NCBI GenBank assembly: GCA_963579025.1 | Contig: CAUZFZ010000026.1 | Location: 1-64,000 of the forward strand | From: CAUZFZ01 sp963579025 | Lineage (GTDB): Bacteria; Planctomycetota; Planctomycetia; Planctomycetales; Planctomycetaceae | Direction: 5' to 3' | Length of the DNA: 64,000 bases | In this document: positions 51,322 to 60,117 of the stretch, one piece after another | Layout: the number at the start of each line of letters is the position of its first letter | Numbering within the stretch: position 1 is the stretch's first letter | The notes under the pieces: model-generated | Told to the model about the DNA's origin: nothing | Seen by the model: the letters and a program-made list of their open reading frames with translations, nothing else | Databases searched by the model: none | Translations under genes and position numbers: made by a program

Positions 51322-51877
51322 GACCCTCGAACCGGAATTCGACCGACATATTGTCGCTGGCGTTTCGCAGTGAATATCGAATGTCGAACAAGGAATTTCG
51401 AATAATGAAGTGCTTCACTTCGGACTTCGACATTCCATGTTCGAAATTCGAAATTCGTGCCGCCAGACATTGGCTTCCGAGTGGGTCTCGGAATCCGCAT
51501 CGGCCCTTGACTCTACCTGCCTGCCATTTGTCGAGGCCGAATCACATTCGTCCGCATGCGACACGCCTCTTGTCACACTGGGAAGAGCGGAAAAGCTGTC
51601 CGGGTTGTATCGATTGTAGTTTCGTCGTTTACGGAATTGGCAGCAGCACCGATCCAGGCGTCAAAACCTGCCCCCCACTCGGACGATAAGAGGTTCTGCG
51701 TGATTCGGTTGTGCCATCCGTACAGAGTACGACGGTCGGCCGGTTCAGAACAGTTTGACTCAACGGTGGTATTGCATCGGTTGGTTCGATGCGAACCCGC
51801 CTTCGTCACGACGTTTTCGACGAAGATCCGGCCACAGACCCACCAGCCACATTCAACGGACTGTCAGGGGGATAGCA
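51322..51877. other. Intergenic stretch with one palindromic element
   Basis: About 556 bases between the CitG-like and YHS-protein genes. Apart from the inverted repeat at 51372-51457, nothing is recognised. Open frames here come from the repeat or have no similarity. The start of the YHS gene is approached by a CAGGGGGA. Confidence 0.4.
51372..51457. repeat. Inverted repeat of TTCGAA-rich type
   Basis: Arms of about 40 bases are inverted copies with several mismatches (GAATATCGAATGTCGAACAA against the inverse of TGTTCGAAATTCGAAATTC), joined by TGAAGTGCTTCA. AT-rich compared with the rest of the window. Same kind of dispersed element as the others, but a different sequence family. Confidence 0.8.
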
Positions 51878-54061
51878 GTGAGAATCGAATTCTCTGCAAA
51901 AGCGTGGATGCTGAGCGTGGCGACTGGTCTGGCATGTGTGCCAACACTGGAGGCCGAGGCATGGCCGACCGCCGCTGAAACCAAGGCTGTGATTACGGCC
52001 CACGCCGAAGAGGCAGCCACACCAAAGAAGGCCACGAGCAAGCGCCCGGGCTCCTTCCTGTCACGTATCTTCAATCGCACAGAACCTGCGGTGACTAAGG
52101 CGAAGCCGTACGATCCGCTTGAGGTGTCTGTCACAGTCGGGCCGGCATCCGCCCCGAACAAGAAAGTCGCACAGACGGGTCAGGTCAAACACGTATCGGC
52201 TGGCAACTCGACGAATAGCACAGCGAAAGGCAGCGTTAAGACGGCAGCCCACTCGACGAACAGCGAACCCGGTCGACTGTCAGCACAAGCGACCACGGGA
52301 GACGCGATCAGTCAGTCGAAGCCGGCTCGGCAGAACTTCCTGTCGCGGCTGTTCAGTTCGAAGACAAAGAGTCAGCCTGCGGCCGGCCAGACCGCTGCAA
52401 AGGCAGCGAGGACGAAAAAGACGTTTGGAAAGCAGATCACAAAGAAGACTCCGGCCAGCCGCCCGAAGAGAACGGTCGCGTCGAGTCCCCCGAAGTCTCA
52501 AGCCTCGTCGAAGCCAACTGATGGCAAGAGCGAAGTGCAACGGCAACTTGAAGAAATGTACCGTCGCAACGGTCGGCAGATGCCTTCCTTCCTGGACGGA
52601 GCAAACAAGGTCGCCGACCCGTCGCCCCGGAAGAAGGCGCCATCCGCCCCGGTGAAGTCGACCGTTGAAGTTGCAGACGCAAAATCCAACTCAGCTCCTC
52701 CGATCACGCAGCCGCAGGCCCAGCAAAAAACGCAACAGGTCGCGGCGAAAGGTGAGACCAACAAGGCGTCTCAAATTTCGACGACAACTTCGGAAGGCGC
52801 TGAAGCGAAGAAAGACTCAACGATTCGCCAGGTCGCCGGGCCGCTGTCGCGGTTCTTTGGTCGGCTGCGTGGCAGCCGGAACCCCAATGACGAACGTCCG
52901 AAGCACGTCGAGCGGATGTCGCCAGCGGATCGCGCCGCTCAGCAGCGGTTGCATCAGGGCCAGACTCCGGAGCGGGAGTACCTGCCCCGGAATCCGGAAC
53001 CGATCGCGCCAATCGGGATCATCCCGCCAGCACCGGCAGCCGCCGTGGAACCAGTGGCACCGGTCCTCAACAAACCCGAGATCAAAAAACCGCCGACCCT
53101 GATTTCGGAAACGCCCGATGCCATTCCGGCGAAGGCTGTTCCAGAACTTGCTCCGGCCGAGGCTGTTCCAGAAGTTGCTCCGGCCGAGGCCGTTCCTGAA
53201 CTTGCTCCACCGAATCCTGAAGTTGCTCAACCGAATCCTGAACTTGCTTCACCGAAACTGCCGGAATTCTCACCGGCCGTTGAGCTGCCAAAAGAGAGTG
53301 CCCCGAAACTGACTGACGCTCCTGCGGTGGCCCCAACGGAAGTGCCGGCTGATTCCCCAGATGCCCCAATAGCAGCTCCGGCAGCGGCCGGTCAGGATCC
53401 TTTCGAGGATGCTCTTAATAAGGCATTCCCCGAAGTGTCGGAAACTGAAGCAGACGCCCCGGCGCCAATGCCGGCAGACGCCCCGTTCACGGAGCTGAAG
53501 CCGCAGGAAGAGCCGCAGGCGGAAGCGGCAGAAGTACCTGAAGCGACGGTCGCACCAGAAGTGGCTCCCGACGAAGCTCCGCTGCTGCCGGAACCGAAGG
53601 AGTTCTCGGGAGCGGCCGATGCGAAACCGGCATCGGATCAGCTTCCGGAGATCAAGGCGGCCGAAAAACCCGCTCCGAAAGATGAGCATGAAGACAAGCT
53701 GAACAAGATTGCTGAGCGGACCGAGCTGATGGGTCTGAAGGGGTTCTGCCCGGTCGTGCTGCGGGACGAGCGAGACCTGCGTGACGCGTCCCCGATGTTC
53801 AACAGCGAGTTTGAGGGGCAGAAATACAACTTCTCGTCGGACGAAGCCCGCAAGAAGTTTGAGGCAAACCCAGCGGCCTACGCTCCGGCGGCCGGTGGCA
53901 GGGACGTTGTCCTCTCCAGCGACGAAAAGAACGACGCTGAAGGCACACTGGGCAATGCCGTGTGGTTCAAGGATCGGCTGTATCTCTTCAGCTCGAAGGA
54001 CACGCTTGAGATGTTTGTCATCTCACCGGCGAAGTACTCAATCCAGGACAGCAAAGAATAG
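51878..54061 (+). CDS. Exported low-complexity protein with two C-terminal YHS-like domains
   Basis: A 727-residue protein. A GTG at 51878 with GGGGGA upstream starts a signal-like sequence (VRIEFSAKAWMLSVATGLACVPTLEAEAW); an earlier in-frame ATG at 51755 lacks a site. Residues about 40-350 are Lys/Ser/Ala/Thr-rich with repeated FLSRIFNRT, FLSRLFSSK and LSRFFGRLR segments, possible amphipathic motifs. About 380-610 is Pro/Glu/Ala-rich with tandem AVPELAPAE units. The end has two YHS-type domains: GFCPVVLRDERDLRDASPMF, then GQKYNFSSDEARKKFEANPAAYAP, and GNAVWFKDRLYLFSSKDTLEMF. YHS domains often bind metals or occur in copper/silver proteins; only one Cys is kept here. Function unknown. Confidence 0.8.
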   Translation: MRIEFSAKAWMLSVATGLACVPTLEAEAWPTAAETKAVITAHAEEAATPKKATSKRPGSFLSRIFNRTEPAVTKAKPYDPLEVSVTVGPASAPNKKVAQTGQVKHVSAGNSTNSTAKGSVKTAAHSTNSEPGRLSAQATTGDAISQSKPARQNFLSRLFSSKTKSQPAAGQTAAKAARTKKTFGKQITKKTPASRPKRTVASSPPKSQASSKPTDGKSEVQRQLEEMYRRNGRQMPSFLDGANKVADPSPRKKAPSAPVKSTVEVADAKSNSAPPITQPQAQQKTQQVAAKGETNKASQISTTTSEGAEAKKDSTIRQVAGPLSRFFGRLRGSRNPNDERPKHVERMSPADRAAQQRLHQGQTPEREYLPRNPEPIAPIGIIPPAPAAAVEPVAPVLNKPEIKKPPTLISETPDAIPAKAVPELAPAEAVPEVAPAEAVPELAPPNPEVAQPNPELASPKLPEFSPAVELPKESAPKLTDAPAVAPTEVPADSPDAPIAAPAAAGQDPFEDALNKAFPEVSETEADAPAPMPADAPFTELKPQEEPQAEAAEVPEATVAPEVAPDEAPLLPEPKEFSGAADAKPASDQLPEIKAAEKPAPKDEHEDKLNKIAERTELMGLKGFCPVVLRDERDLRDASPMFNSEFEGQKYNFSSDEARKKFEANPAAYAPAAGGRDVVLSSDEKNDAEGTLGNAVWFKDRLYLFSSKDTLEMFVISPAKYSIQDSKE

Positions 54062-54082
54062 TCTGAATTCGATTCGTTCAAG

Positions 54083-54119
54083 ACGCCCTCGCCAGAGACT
54101 TTCTGGCGGGGGCGTTTTT
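54083..54119 (+). terminator. Rho-independent terminator
   Basis: Stem CGCCCTCGCCAGA (54084-54096) pairs with TCTGGCGGGGGCG (54102-54114) with a single G-T wobble, loop of five, followed by TTTTT. Located 22 bases after the YHS protein stop. The cleanest terminator in the window. Confidence 0.95.
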
Positions 54120-54204
54120 GCTTTCATGGATGGAGTAACCCATGTGAACCCGAAATCTCCGCCTGCTGATCTCGAAGCGCTGTATCCCGGAACGGAGACG
54201 ACAT

Positions 54205-55686
54205 TCAGGATGCGGCGACGGCCTGAGTCGCTTCCACGAGTTCGTGTACCTCGTCCAGGAGTGCAGCTTCGCTGGGATCGACACTGGCGTCGACGTCCTG
54301 CCTGTCCAGGTCCAGCTTATTGAGACCGTTAAACGCGGCGATCTTGTAGCACTCGGCCATCGTCGGGTAGTTGAAGACGGCGTCCCGGAAGTACTCCATC
54401 GTTCCGTCGAAGTGCATCACGGCCTGGCCGATGTGGATGATCTCGGTGGCTGATTCGCCAATGCAGTGGATGCCCAGAATGCGATGCGTGTGTCTGTGGA
54501 ACAACAGCTTCAGCATTCCCATCAATTCGCCGGAGATCTGTCCGCGGGCCAGTTCCCGGAATCGCGCCACACCGACTTCGTACGGAACCTTGTTCTTCGT
54601 AAGCGTTTCTTCGCTGTCCCCGACCATCGAGATTTCCGGGATCGTGAACAGGCCGTACGGCATCAAGCCGAACTCTGCCTCGGGTTGACCAAACGCGTGC
54701 GCGACCGCCTGGCGGCCCTGAACTTTCGACGCACTCGCCAGAGCCGGAAACCCGACAACGTCGCCCACTGCGTAGATGTGGGGCACGTCGGTCTGAAACT
54801 GCTCGCTGCAGCCGATGCGGCCTCTGGAATCGGGTTCAAGACCCGCAGCCGGCAGGTCCAGATCATCGGTATCGCCACGTCGACCGACGGCCATCAGAAC
54901 AGTCTCAGCAATCAGTCGCTTGCCGCTTTCCAGTTCTATGGCTGTCCGGTCATTCGACATCGTGTTGATATTCACGACGTCCTCACCGAGCCGGAAGACC
55001 ATGCCGATCGAACGGCCGTGATACAGCAACGTATCGATGATCTCCCGGTCGCAGAACGAGAGCAGACGCTCACGGCCATCGACCACGGTGACCCGTACTC
55101 CCAGCGTGGCAAACATGATCCCGTACTCGAGGCCAATCACGCCGCCTCCCACAACGATCATTGACCTGGGCACGCGGTCAATCTGCAGTATTTGATCCGA
55201 ATCGAAAACGTGTTGCCCGTCGAAGGGGATTCCTTCCGGGTGCTCGGGTCGAGTTCCGGCGGCAATCAAGACTCGATCCGTTTCAAGCACGTTACGCCCT
55301 GATTCGCCGATGACCTCGATGGAATTTGGCCCGAGAAATTTCGCCTGACCAGAGAACATGTCGATTCCGTTGCGGTCGAGCTGATCTTCGATGACGCCCA
55401 TTTCATGCAACGCGACAGATTCAACCTTGCGCTGCAGGTCTTTCATTCGAACGTGCCGTTTTTGTCGATAGCGCTCGCCGTAGACATCCCGGTGTCGGTA
55501 CCCGGACAGATGCATGATGGCTTCACGCATCGTTTTGGACGGGATCGTCCCGGTGTGCAGGCAGTTTCCACCGATCTGGCTGGAACGTCGCTCAACGATG
55601 GCCACGCGCTTATTCAGCTTCGATGCCGCGATGGCACCTTTCTGGCCGGCCGGCCCGCTTCCGATGACAACGAGGTCGTATTGCAT
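54205..55686 (-). CDS. sthA: Soluble pyridine nucleotide transhydrogenase (Si-specific)
   Basis: A 493-residue flavoprotein that transfers hydride between NADPH and NAD in the cytoplasm. The FAD loop is VVIGSGPAGQKGAIAA. The active-site loop GGNCLHTGTIPSK retains C42 but has T47 where disulfide reductases carry the second cysteine, the usual feature of SthA. A second nucleotide loop is VVGGGVIGLEYGIMFATLG, and YAVGDVVGFPALASAS is the second FAD contact. The C-terminal dimer domain follows, with HCIGESATEIIHIGQAVM. Length and order match E. coli SthA. The neighbouring + strand gene is separated by the terminator at 54083. No other gene seems co-transcribed. Confidence 0.93.
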   Translation of the reverse strand: MQYDLVVIGSGPAGQKGAIAASKLNKRVAIVERRSSQIGGNCLHTGTIPSKTMREAIMHLSGYRHRDVYGERYRQKRHVRMKDLQRKVESVALHEMGVIEDQLDRNGIDMFSGQAKFLGPNSIEVIGESGRNVLETDRVLIAAGTRPEHPEGIPFDGQHVFDSDQILQIDRVPRSMIVVGGGVIGLEYGIMFATLGVRVTVVDGRERLLSFCDREIIDTLLYHGRSIGMVFRLGEDVVNINTMSNDRTAIELESGKRLIAETVLMAVGRRGDTDDLDLPAAGLEPDSRGRIGCSEQFQTDVPHIYAVGDVVGFPALASASKVQGRQAVAHAFGQPEAEFGLMPYGLFTIPEISMVGDSEETLTKNKVPYEVGVARFRELARGQISGELMGMLKLLFHRHTHRILGIHCIGESATEIIHIGQAVMHFDGTMEYFRDAVFNYPTMAECYKIAAFNGLNKLDLDRQDVDASVDPSEAALLDEVHELVEATQAVAAS

Positions 55687-56124
55687 GGTCGATGGCTCTG
55701 AACAGGAGAGTTGAATCTCCCCACAGACTGCCAGCGCCGGCGCGTCGTGACGTTCAGACCTGACCTGACGATTCCTGAAATTGGGAACGAGTCGCAGAGT
55801 CTGACGATTGTGATTCCTCGACGCGTTTGGGGGCGGACATTTAACGCAGCTGCGGGGGGAAACACCGCGGATGGCAGCAGGCCGCCTCGAATCCAGGAAT
55901 CGGGGGCGGACCAGCCGCAGGCAGGAGATCCGGAAGATCCGCCGTCCCGTTTCCCGAGACCCTGGACCACCTCACAGCTCAGGTTGACCGAAAGCCGCCG
56001 CGAGTCGCTGTAGGCGACGTTACTTCTTCACGGACACAGAACACTGCAGCTCCGGCAAGACCGCATTGACGTTCACACAACGGTCGGTCGTCACGACTCC
56101 CTTTTTTGAGACGGGATACGAGAA
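55687..56124. other. Intergenic stretch between divergent sthA and SPFH genes
   Basis: About 440 bases that must hold both promoters. I see no convincing gene, hairpin or repeat. A TTGACG at 56068-56073 is a possible -35 without a clear -10. Confidence 0.35.
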
Positions 56125-57807
56125 ATGGCAGACGAACCCCCCTTCTTTGAATCCGACTCGGGTCTACATTCCGCACCTCGCCGCCGTCACTTCAGACGGA
56201 ACCGCGGCCGCAACGCTGGCTGGTCAGTCTTCGGCATCTTCGGACTGATCGTGCTCTGCATGGTCATCTACCACAACTGCCGAATCGACGTTGGCACCGG
56301 TGAGATGGCAGTTCTCACTCGGAAGACAGGCATCGATCTGAGTAACACAGACGAGATTGCAATGTCGCTCCGATACAAGGGCGTGCAGAGCGTCGTGCTT
56401 ACTGAGGGTCGTTACTTCCAGAATCCGTTTGAGGAAGGCCCGCGGTTCTTCAATCCCTACGACTGGGACTGGGACGTCATTCCGCAGACGGTCATCCCGC
56501 AGGGCAAGATGGGAGTTCTGGTCGCCCTGACTGGCGATGACCTCGATTACGGTCAGTTCCTGGGTGAGGTCGACGCCCATGGCACGCCGCTCAAGAAAGG
56601 CATCATTCCCGCCGTCCTCAACCCCGGCCGTTACGCGATCAACCCCTATCTATTTGCCGTGCAGATTTACGAACCGGTCACGATCGAAGCGGGCTTCCGG
56701 GGCGTTGTCACGAATCTCTCAGGTCCCGTCCCCGAGGACCCCAATCGATTGCTGGCCGTGGAAGGGCAGCGCGGCGTCCAGGAAGCACTGCTTAGCGAGG
56801 GAACTCACTATGTGAATCCCTACGTGCGCCGTGTCAGCAAAGTGGACTGCCGCAGTCAGCGATTCAACCTGGCAATCAAGAAGGACATGGGCTTCCCGTC
56901 GAAGGACGGGTTCTGGGTCTCGCTGGACGGTCGCATTCAGTTCCGCGTCAACCCGGAGAAGGCCGCCGAGGTCTACGTAATCTACAACGAATCCGTAAAC
57001 GGCGACGAGATCGATGAAGAGATCATCCGCAAGGTGATCATGCCCAACGCACGCAGCTTCTGTCGTCTGGAGGGCTCGAACAAACTCGGCAAAGACTTCA
57101 TCGAAGGCGAAACGCGTATGGTCTTCGAGAAGAACTTTCAGCAGGCGATGGTGACTGCCTGTGAGCCGCTGGGAATTGAAATCCAGGAGGCACTCATCAC
57201 GCAGATTCGCCCACCAGAGCAGATCGCGCAGCCGATCATGGAACGCGAGAATGCCCGGCTTGACGAGCAGAAGTACCAGTCGCAGATTGCACAGCAGGAA
57301 GTCGAACAGTCACTCGCCGAACAGAATGCACTGGTCAAACAGGCGCCGGCTCTGATTGATGTCGAACGCAAAATCGTCCGTCTGGTGACTGAGGCTCAAC
57401 AGGAACAGGACGTTGCAGTCACAAAAGCGAACGAACACCTGGAGGTCGCCAAACTGAAACTCGAAGCGGCGAAGGATCAGGCCGAAGCGATTCTGGCTCG
57501 AGGCCGTGCGACCGCTGATGTGATTGGTTACGAAAACATGGCCGATGCAGCCGGCTGGAGGCGAGCTGTTGAGGCATTCGACGGCGACGGACTCGAGTAC
57601 GCCCGATTCGTCTTCTACCAGAAGCTGGCGCCGGCCTATCGCAGCATCATGACCAATACCGCGGACAGCCCGATCATGCGGATGTTCGAGGTGATGGGGC
57701 AAAAGCCCGAGGCACCGGTTCGCAAGCTTGATCAGCGGGCTGTCAGCACGGAAGCCGCGGCTATCACAACACCTGCCAGCGCCAGAATTCCAGGCACGCC
57801 TGAGTAG
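56125..57807 (+). CDS. SPFH/flotillin-like (prohibitin superfamily) membrane protein
   Basis: A 560-residue protein with an Arg-rich N-terminus, one membrane segment (about 33-50; VFGIFGLIVLCMVIYHNC), then an SPFH domain. The domain's markers are GEMAVLTRKTG, GRYAINPYLFAVQIYEPVTI and GFRGVVTNLSG. A long charged coiled-coil region follows (about 395-490; EKYQSQIAQQEVEQSLAEQN and so on), then a C-terminal helical part. SPFH proteins form ring-like oligomers that organise membrane microdomains or control membrane proteases. It is followed by a paralogue 71 bases downstream. Two similar SPFH genes in tandem suggest a hetero-oligomer like HflK-HflC. Substrate or partner unknown. Confidence 0.88.
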   Translation: MADEPPFFESDSGLHSAPRRRHFRRNRGRNAGWSVFGIFGLIVLCMVIYHNCRIDVGTGEMAVLTRKTGIDLSNTDEIAMSLRYKGVQSVVLTEGRYFQNPFEEGPRFFNPYDWDWDVIPQTVIPQGKMGVLVALTGDDLDYGQFLGEVDAHGTPLKKGIIPAVLNPGRYAINPYLFAVQIYEPVTIEAGFRGVVTNLSGPVPEDPNRLLAVEGQRGVQEALLSEGTHYVNPYVRRVSKVDCRSQRFNLAIKKDMGFPSKDGFWVSLDGRIQFRVNPEKAAEVYVIYNESVNGDEIDEEIIRKVIMPNARSFCRLEGSNKLGKDFIEGETRMVFEKNFQQAMVTACEPLGIEIQEALITQIRPPEQIAQPIMERENARLDEQKYQSQIAQQEVEQSLAEQNALVKQAPALIDVERKIVRLVTEAQQEQDVAVTKANEHLEVAKLKLEAAKDQAEAILARGRATADVIGYENMADAAGWRRAVEAFDGDGLEYARFVFYQKLAPAYRSIMTNTADSPIMRMFEVMGQKPEAPVRKLDQRAVSTEAAAITTPASARIPGTPE

Positions 57808-57878
57808 CACTCGATGCCGCTTTCATCCTGGCAACAGGTTCAAATCAGACACCAACACATCATTCGGAGATAACGGAC

Positions 57879-59555
57879 ATGTCACTCAAACAACGCATCC
57901 CCGGTGGACCGTGGTCCCTGTTGGCCGTGGGAATTGTCTTCATCAGCCTGGGCGGCTGGCAGACGTTCGAATGGACCGTGAATTATCACTGGGTCCCCGA
58001 GGGCCACAGCATGCTGCTGCGATACAAGGGCCCGCCCCTGCCGATTCCCGGTCTCGGTGTCCGCCCCCCGGCCGAGAACGGCAAGTTTGCGACTATTGAA
58101 GACGGAAAACGCACGCCAAAGGAACTTGGCGTGGTCAAGCAGATGGTCGGGCCAGGTCGGCACTTCTACTGCCCGCTGTGGTGGGAATGTCGCATCCTTG
58201 AGGACACTGTCATCAAGCCGGGGGAAGTTGGCGTTGTCGTCAGCAAGATGGGCGCTGACCTGCCGGCTGGCGAGTACCTTGTCGATGGCGACTTGGACAG
58301 CACGCAATTCAAAGGCATTATTCGGAAGGTCCTGCCAGCCGGTCGCTATCGAATCAATCCTTACGCCTATGACGTCGAAACCGTCAAGCAGGAGACAATC
58401 GCCAGCAGGGACGGCAAGCAGGTCAAGCACGCTGGCTGGGTCGACATCCCGACCGGCTATGTCGGTGTCGTGACAAATCTGGCTGCGAATCCAATCACCA
58501 GACAACCCGCCGGTATCCAGACGAATGTGCTGCCGCCAGGCATTTACCCGATCAACAGTCGTGAGCAGCAAATCGACATCGTCAACATTGGTTACCGCGA
58601 GTTGAGCATCATTGCGGACCTGCAGACTGGCCCGGATGGCTTCGCGATGCACGAAAGCAGCGGCGAACCGATCATCGCGGACGGCGACAGCGGCATCGAG
58701 TTTCCATCCAACGACGGCTTCGACATCCGCATGGATTTCACCGCGATCTGGGGCATCATGCCCGAGCAGGCTCCGGATGTGATTCGTAAGTTCGGCAACG
58801 TCGATGCGGTCGAGCAGAAAGTCGTCGACCCGCAGATTCAGAGTATCTGCCGCAACATGGGCTCGAGCCTGGGCGCGGTGGAACTTCTTGTCGGTGAATC
58901 GCGAACTCAGTTTCAGCAGGACACGTCCGCGCAGTTTCATGAAGTGCTGGAAGAAAAAGGGATCACCGTTTTGAATGGACTCGTCCGCCATATTTACATC
59001 CCTCAGCAAGTCCGCGAGCCAATTCAGCAGTCGAACATCGCGAAAGAACTGAAGCTGACTCGCGAACAGGATCAAATCACGGCTCAGACGGAAGCTCTGT
59101 TGCGTGAGGCCGAAGCCAGGGTTGAACTGGCGACAGAAGAGGTGCTTGTCGAAACCGACAAGCTGGTCGCGGCCAAACTGGCGGAAGGCAGCAAGGAAGC
59201 GAAAGAGATTGAAGCCGGAACGCAGCAGAAGATCGCCGCCATCGACAAAGAGACTGCCGAGATCGAAGCCGAAGCCACTCGATTGCTTGGCCAGGCTCAA
59301 GCGGGAGCCCGCCAGATGGCAGAAGAAGCAAAGGCTGAGAAGTTTCAGCTTGCCGTGTCTTCCTTCGGATCGGGACAGGCCTACAACCAGTGGGTGTTCG
59401 CGACCGGACTGCCGGATGACATTCAGCTCAACATGCTGTACGCCGGCGAGGGCACTTTCTGGACGGACCTGTCAAAGTTCAGCGACGTTCTGATCGGCCG
59501 CCAGACCGACCGGGAAATCCGCGGGAAGTCCGGCAGGACCGCTTCCGGGAAATAG
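57879..59555 (+). CDS. SPFH/flotillin-like (prohibitin superfamily) membrane protein, second copy
   Basis: A 558-residue paralogue of the preceding gene: a membrane segment near the start (WSLLAVGIVFISLGGWQTFEW), an SPFH domain (GEVGVVVSKMGADLPAG, GRYRINPYAYDVETV, and GYVGVVTNLAANPIT), and a coiled coil at about 385-490 (AEARVELATEEVLVETDKLVAA, then EAGTQQKIAAIDKETAEIEAEA). The ending, FGSGQAYNQWVFATGLPDDI, differs from its neighbour. It probably forms one membrane complex with it. A good stem-loop terminator follows 28 bases after the stop. Confidence 0.88.
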   Translation: MSLKQRIPGGPWSLLAVGIVFISLGGWQTFEWTVNYHWVPEGHSMLLRYKGPPLPIPGLGVRPPAENGKFATIEDGKRTPKELGVVKQMVGPGRHFYCPLWWECRILEDTVIKPGEVGVVVSKMGADLPAGEYLVDGDLDSTQFKGIIRKVLPAGRYRINPYAYDVETVKQETIASRDGKQVKHAGWVDIPTGYVGVVTNLAANPITRQPAGIQTNVLPPGIYPINSREQQIDIVNIGYRELSIIADLQTGPDGFAMHESSGEPIIADGDSGIEFPSNDGFDIRMDFTAIWGIMPEQAPDVIRKFGNVDAVEQKVVDPQIQSICRNMGSSLGAVELLVGESRTQFQQDTSAQFHEVLEEKGITVLNGLVRHIYIPQQVREPIQQSNIAKELKLTREQDQITAQTEALLREAEARVELATEEVLVETDKLVAAKLAEGSKEAKEIEAGTQQKIAAIDKETAEIEAEATRLLGQAQAGARQMAEEAKAEKFQLAVSSFGSGQAYNQWVFATGLPDDIQLNMLYAGEGTFWTDLSKFSDVLIGRQTDREIRGKSGRTASGK

Positions 59556-59583
59556 GTTCTGGCTGACGGGAGCGGGATCGACA

Positions 59584-59626
59584 AAGGGCAGATAGAATCA
59601 ACTCCTGATCTATCTGCCCTTCTTTC
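59584..59626 (+). terminator. Stem-loop terminator of the SPFH pair
   Basis: AAGGGCAGATAG (59584-59595) and CTATCTGCCCTT (59610-59621) form a perfect 12-bp stem with a 14-base loop, followed by CTTTC. Located just after the second SPFH stop and ahead of the small gene at 59643. Confidence 0.8.
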
Positions 59627-59642
59627 ATACCCCGGGATCAAT

Positions 59643-59855
59643 ATGCCGGATGTCAACTCGCAATCTGCCGCAACGTTGGTATGCGTCCTCGCCGCAGCCA
59701 TCTATATTCTGCTGCGTCTCAGGCAGTTCGTATGCGGAACGGGCGTTGGTGGTTGCGGGGACTGTCCGAAGTCGACCTCGGCAAACGCATCGAAGAATGG
59801 CGAGCACCTGATTACAGAAGATCAGATCACAGTGACAATTCACGACGATATTTAG
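59643..59855 (+). CDS. Small Cys-rich single-pass membrane protein
   Basis: A 70-residue product with a membrane helix (AATLVCVLAAAIYILLRLRQF), followed by CGTGVGGCGDCPK and a soluble tail. The TM-then-CxxxxxxCxxC layout resembles small FeoB-associated Cys-rich proteins, but no iron transport gene is adjacent, so this is only a structural likeness. GGGA precedes the ATG by five bases. The stop is directly followed by a 130-base palindromic element, whose first base comes right after the TAG. Coding is credible from composition but not proven. Confidence 0.6.
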   Translation: MPDVNSQSAATLVCVLAAAIYILLRLRQFVCGTGVGGCGDCPKSTSANASKNGEHLITEDQITVTIHDDI

Positions 59856-59985
59856 TTGGACAGCGCCACTTTGGACGACCATACAAGCCCGAAGCGCAAG
59901 CGAGTGAATCATTTACGGCTCGATTCACTCGCTTGCGCTTCGGGCTTGTATTCTCGCCGATTCGTACCAAAGTAGCGCTGTCCAA
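59856..59985. repeat. 130-bp nearly perfect palindrome
   Basis: The central arms TACAAGCCCGAAGCGCAAGC and on (59882-59910) and their exact inverse (59922-59950) are 29 bases each. Outer arms TTGGACAGCGC-ACTTTGG (from 59856) and CCAAAGT-GCGCTGTCCAA (to 59985) are inverse with one mismatch. No coding capacity. Typical of a miniature palindromic element. Confidence 0.95.
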
Positions 59986-60010
59986 TTAGAACATTCTCAG
60001 CATTGCATTT

Positions 60011-60064
60011 CCGTGAGCCGTAGGCGCTAGCCTCGGGCCCGAGGCTAGCGCCTACGGCTCACGG
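60011..60064. repeat. 54-bp perfect palindrome
   Basis: Two 27-base arms (CCGTGAGCCGTAGGCGCTAG and on, ending CCTCGGG) meet directly at CGGGCCCG without any loop bases. Both halves match exactly. It lies 53 bases before the cNMP-C39-ABC gene and could form a cruciform or act as a terminator or roadblock for the preceding unit. Confidence 0.97.
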
Positions 60065-60117
60065 CTCCTGCAAACGCATCCTAAGAGTGCTTTAGAACTG
60101 ACGCCTCGCAGAGCCCC

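Noticed and set aside
51351..51689. Plus-strand frames over the TTCGAA-rich inverted repeat
   Set aside because: Largely repeat-derived with no similarity.
57882..59300. 472-codon minus-strand frame opposite the second SPFH gene
   Set aside because: Long only because of codon bias of the real gene; no family features, and the plus strand has clear SPFH signatures.
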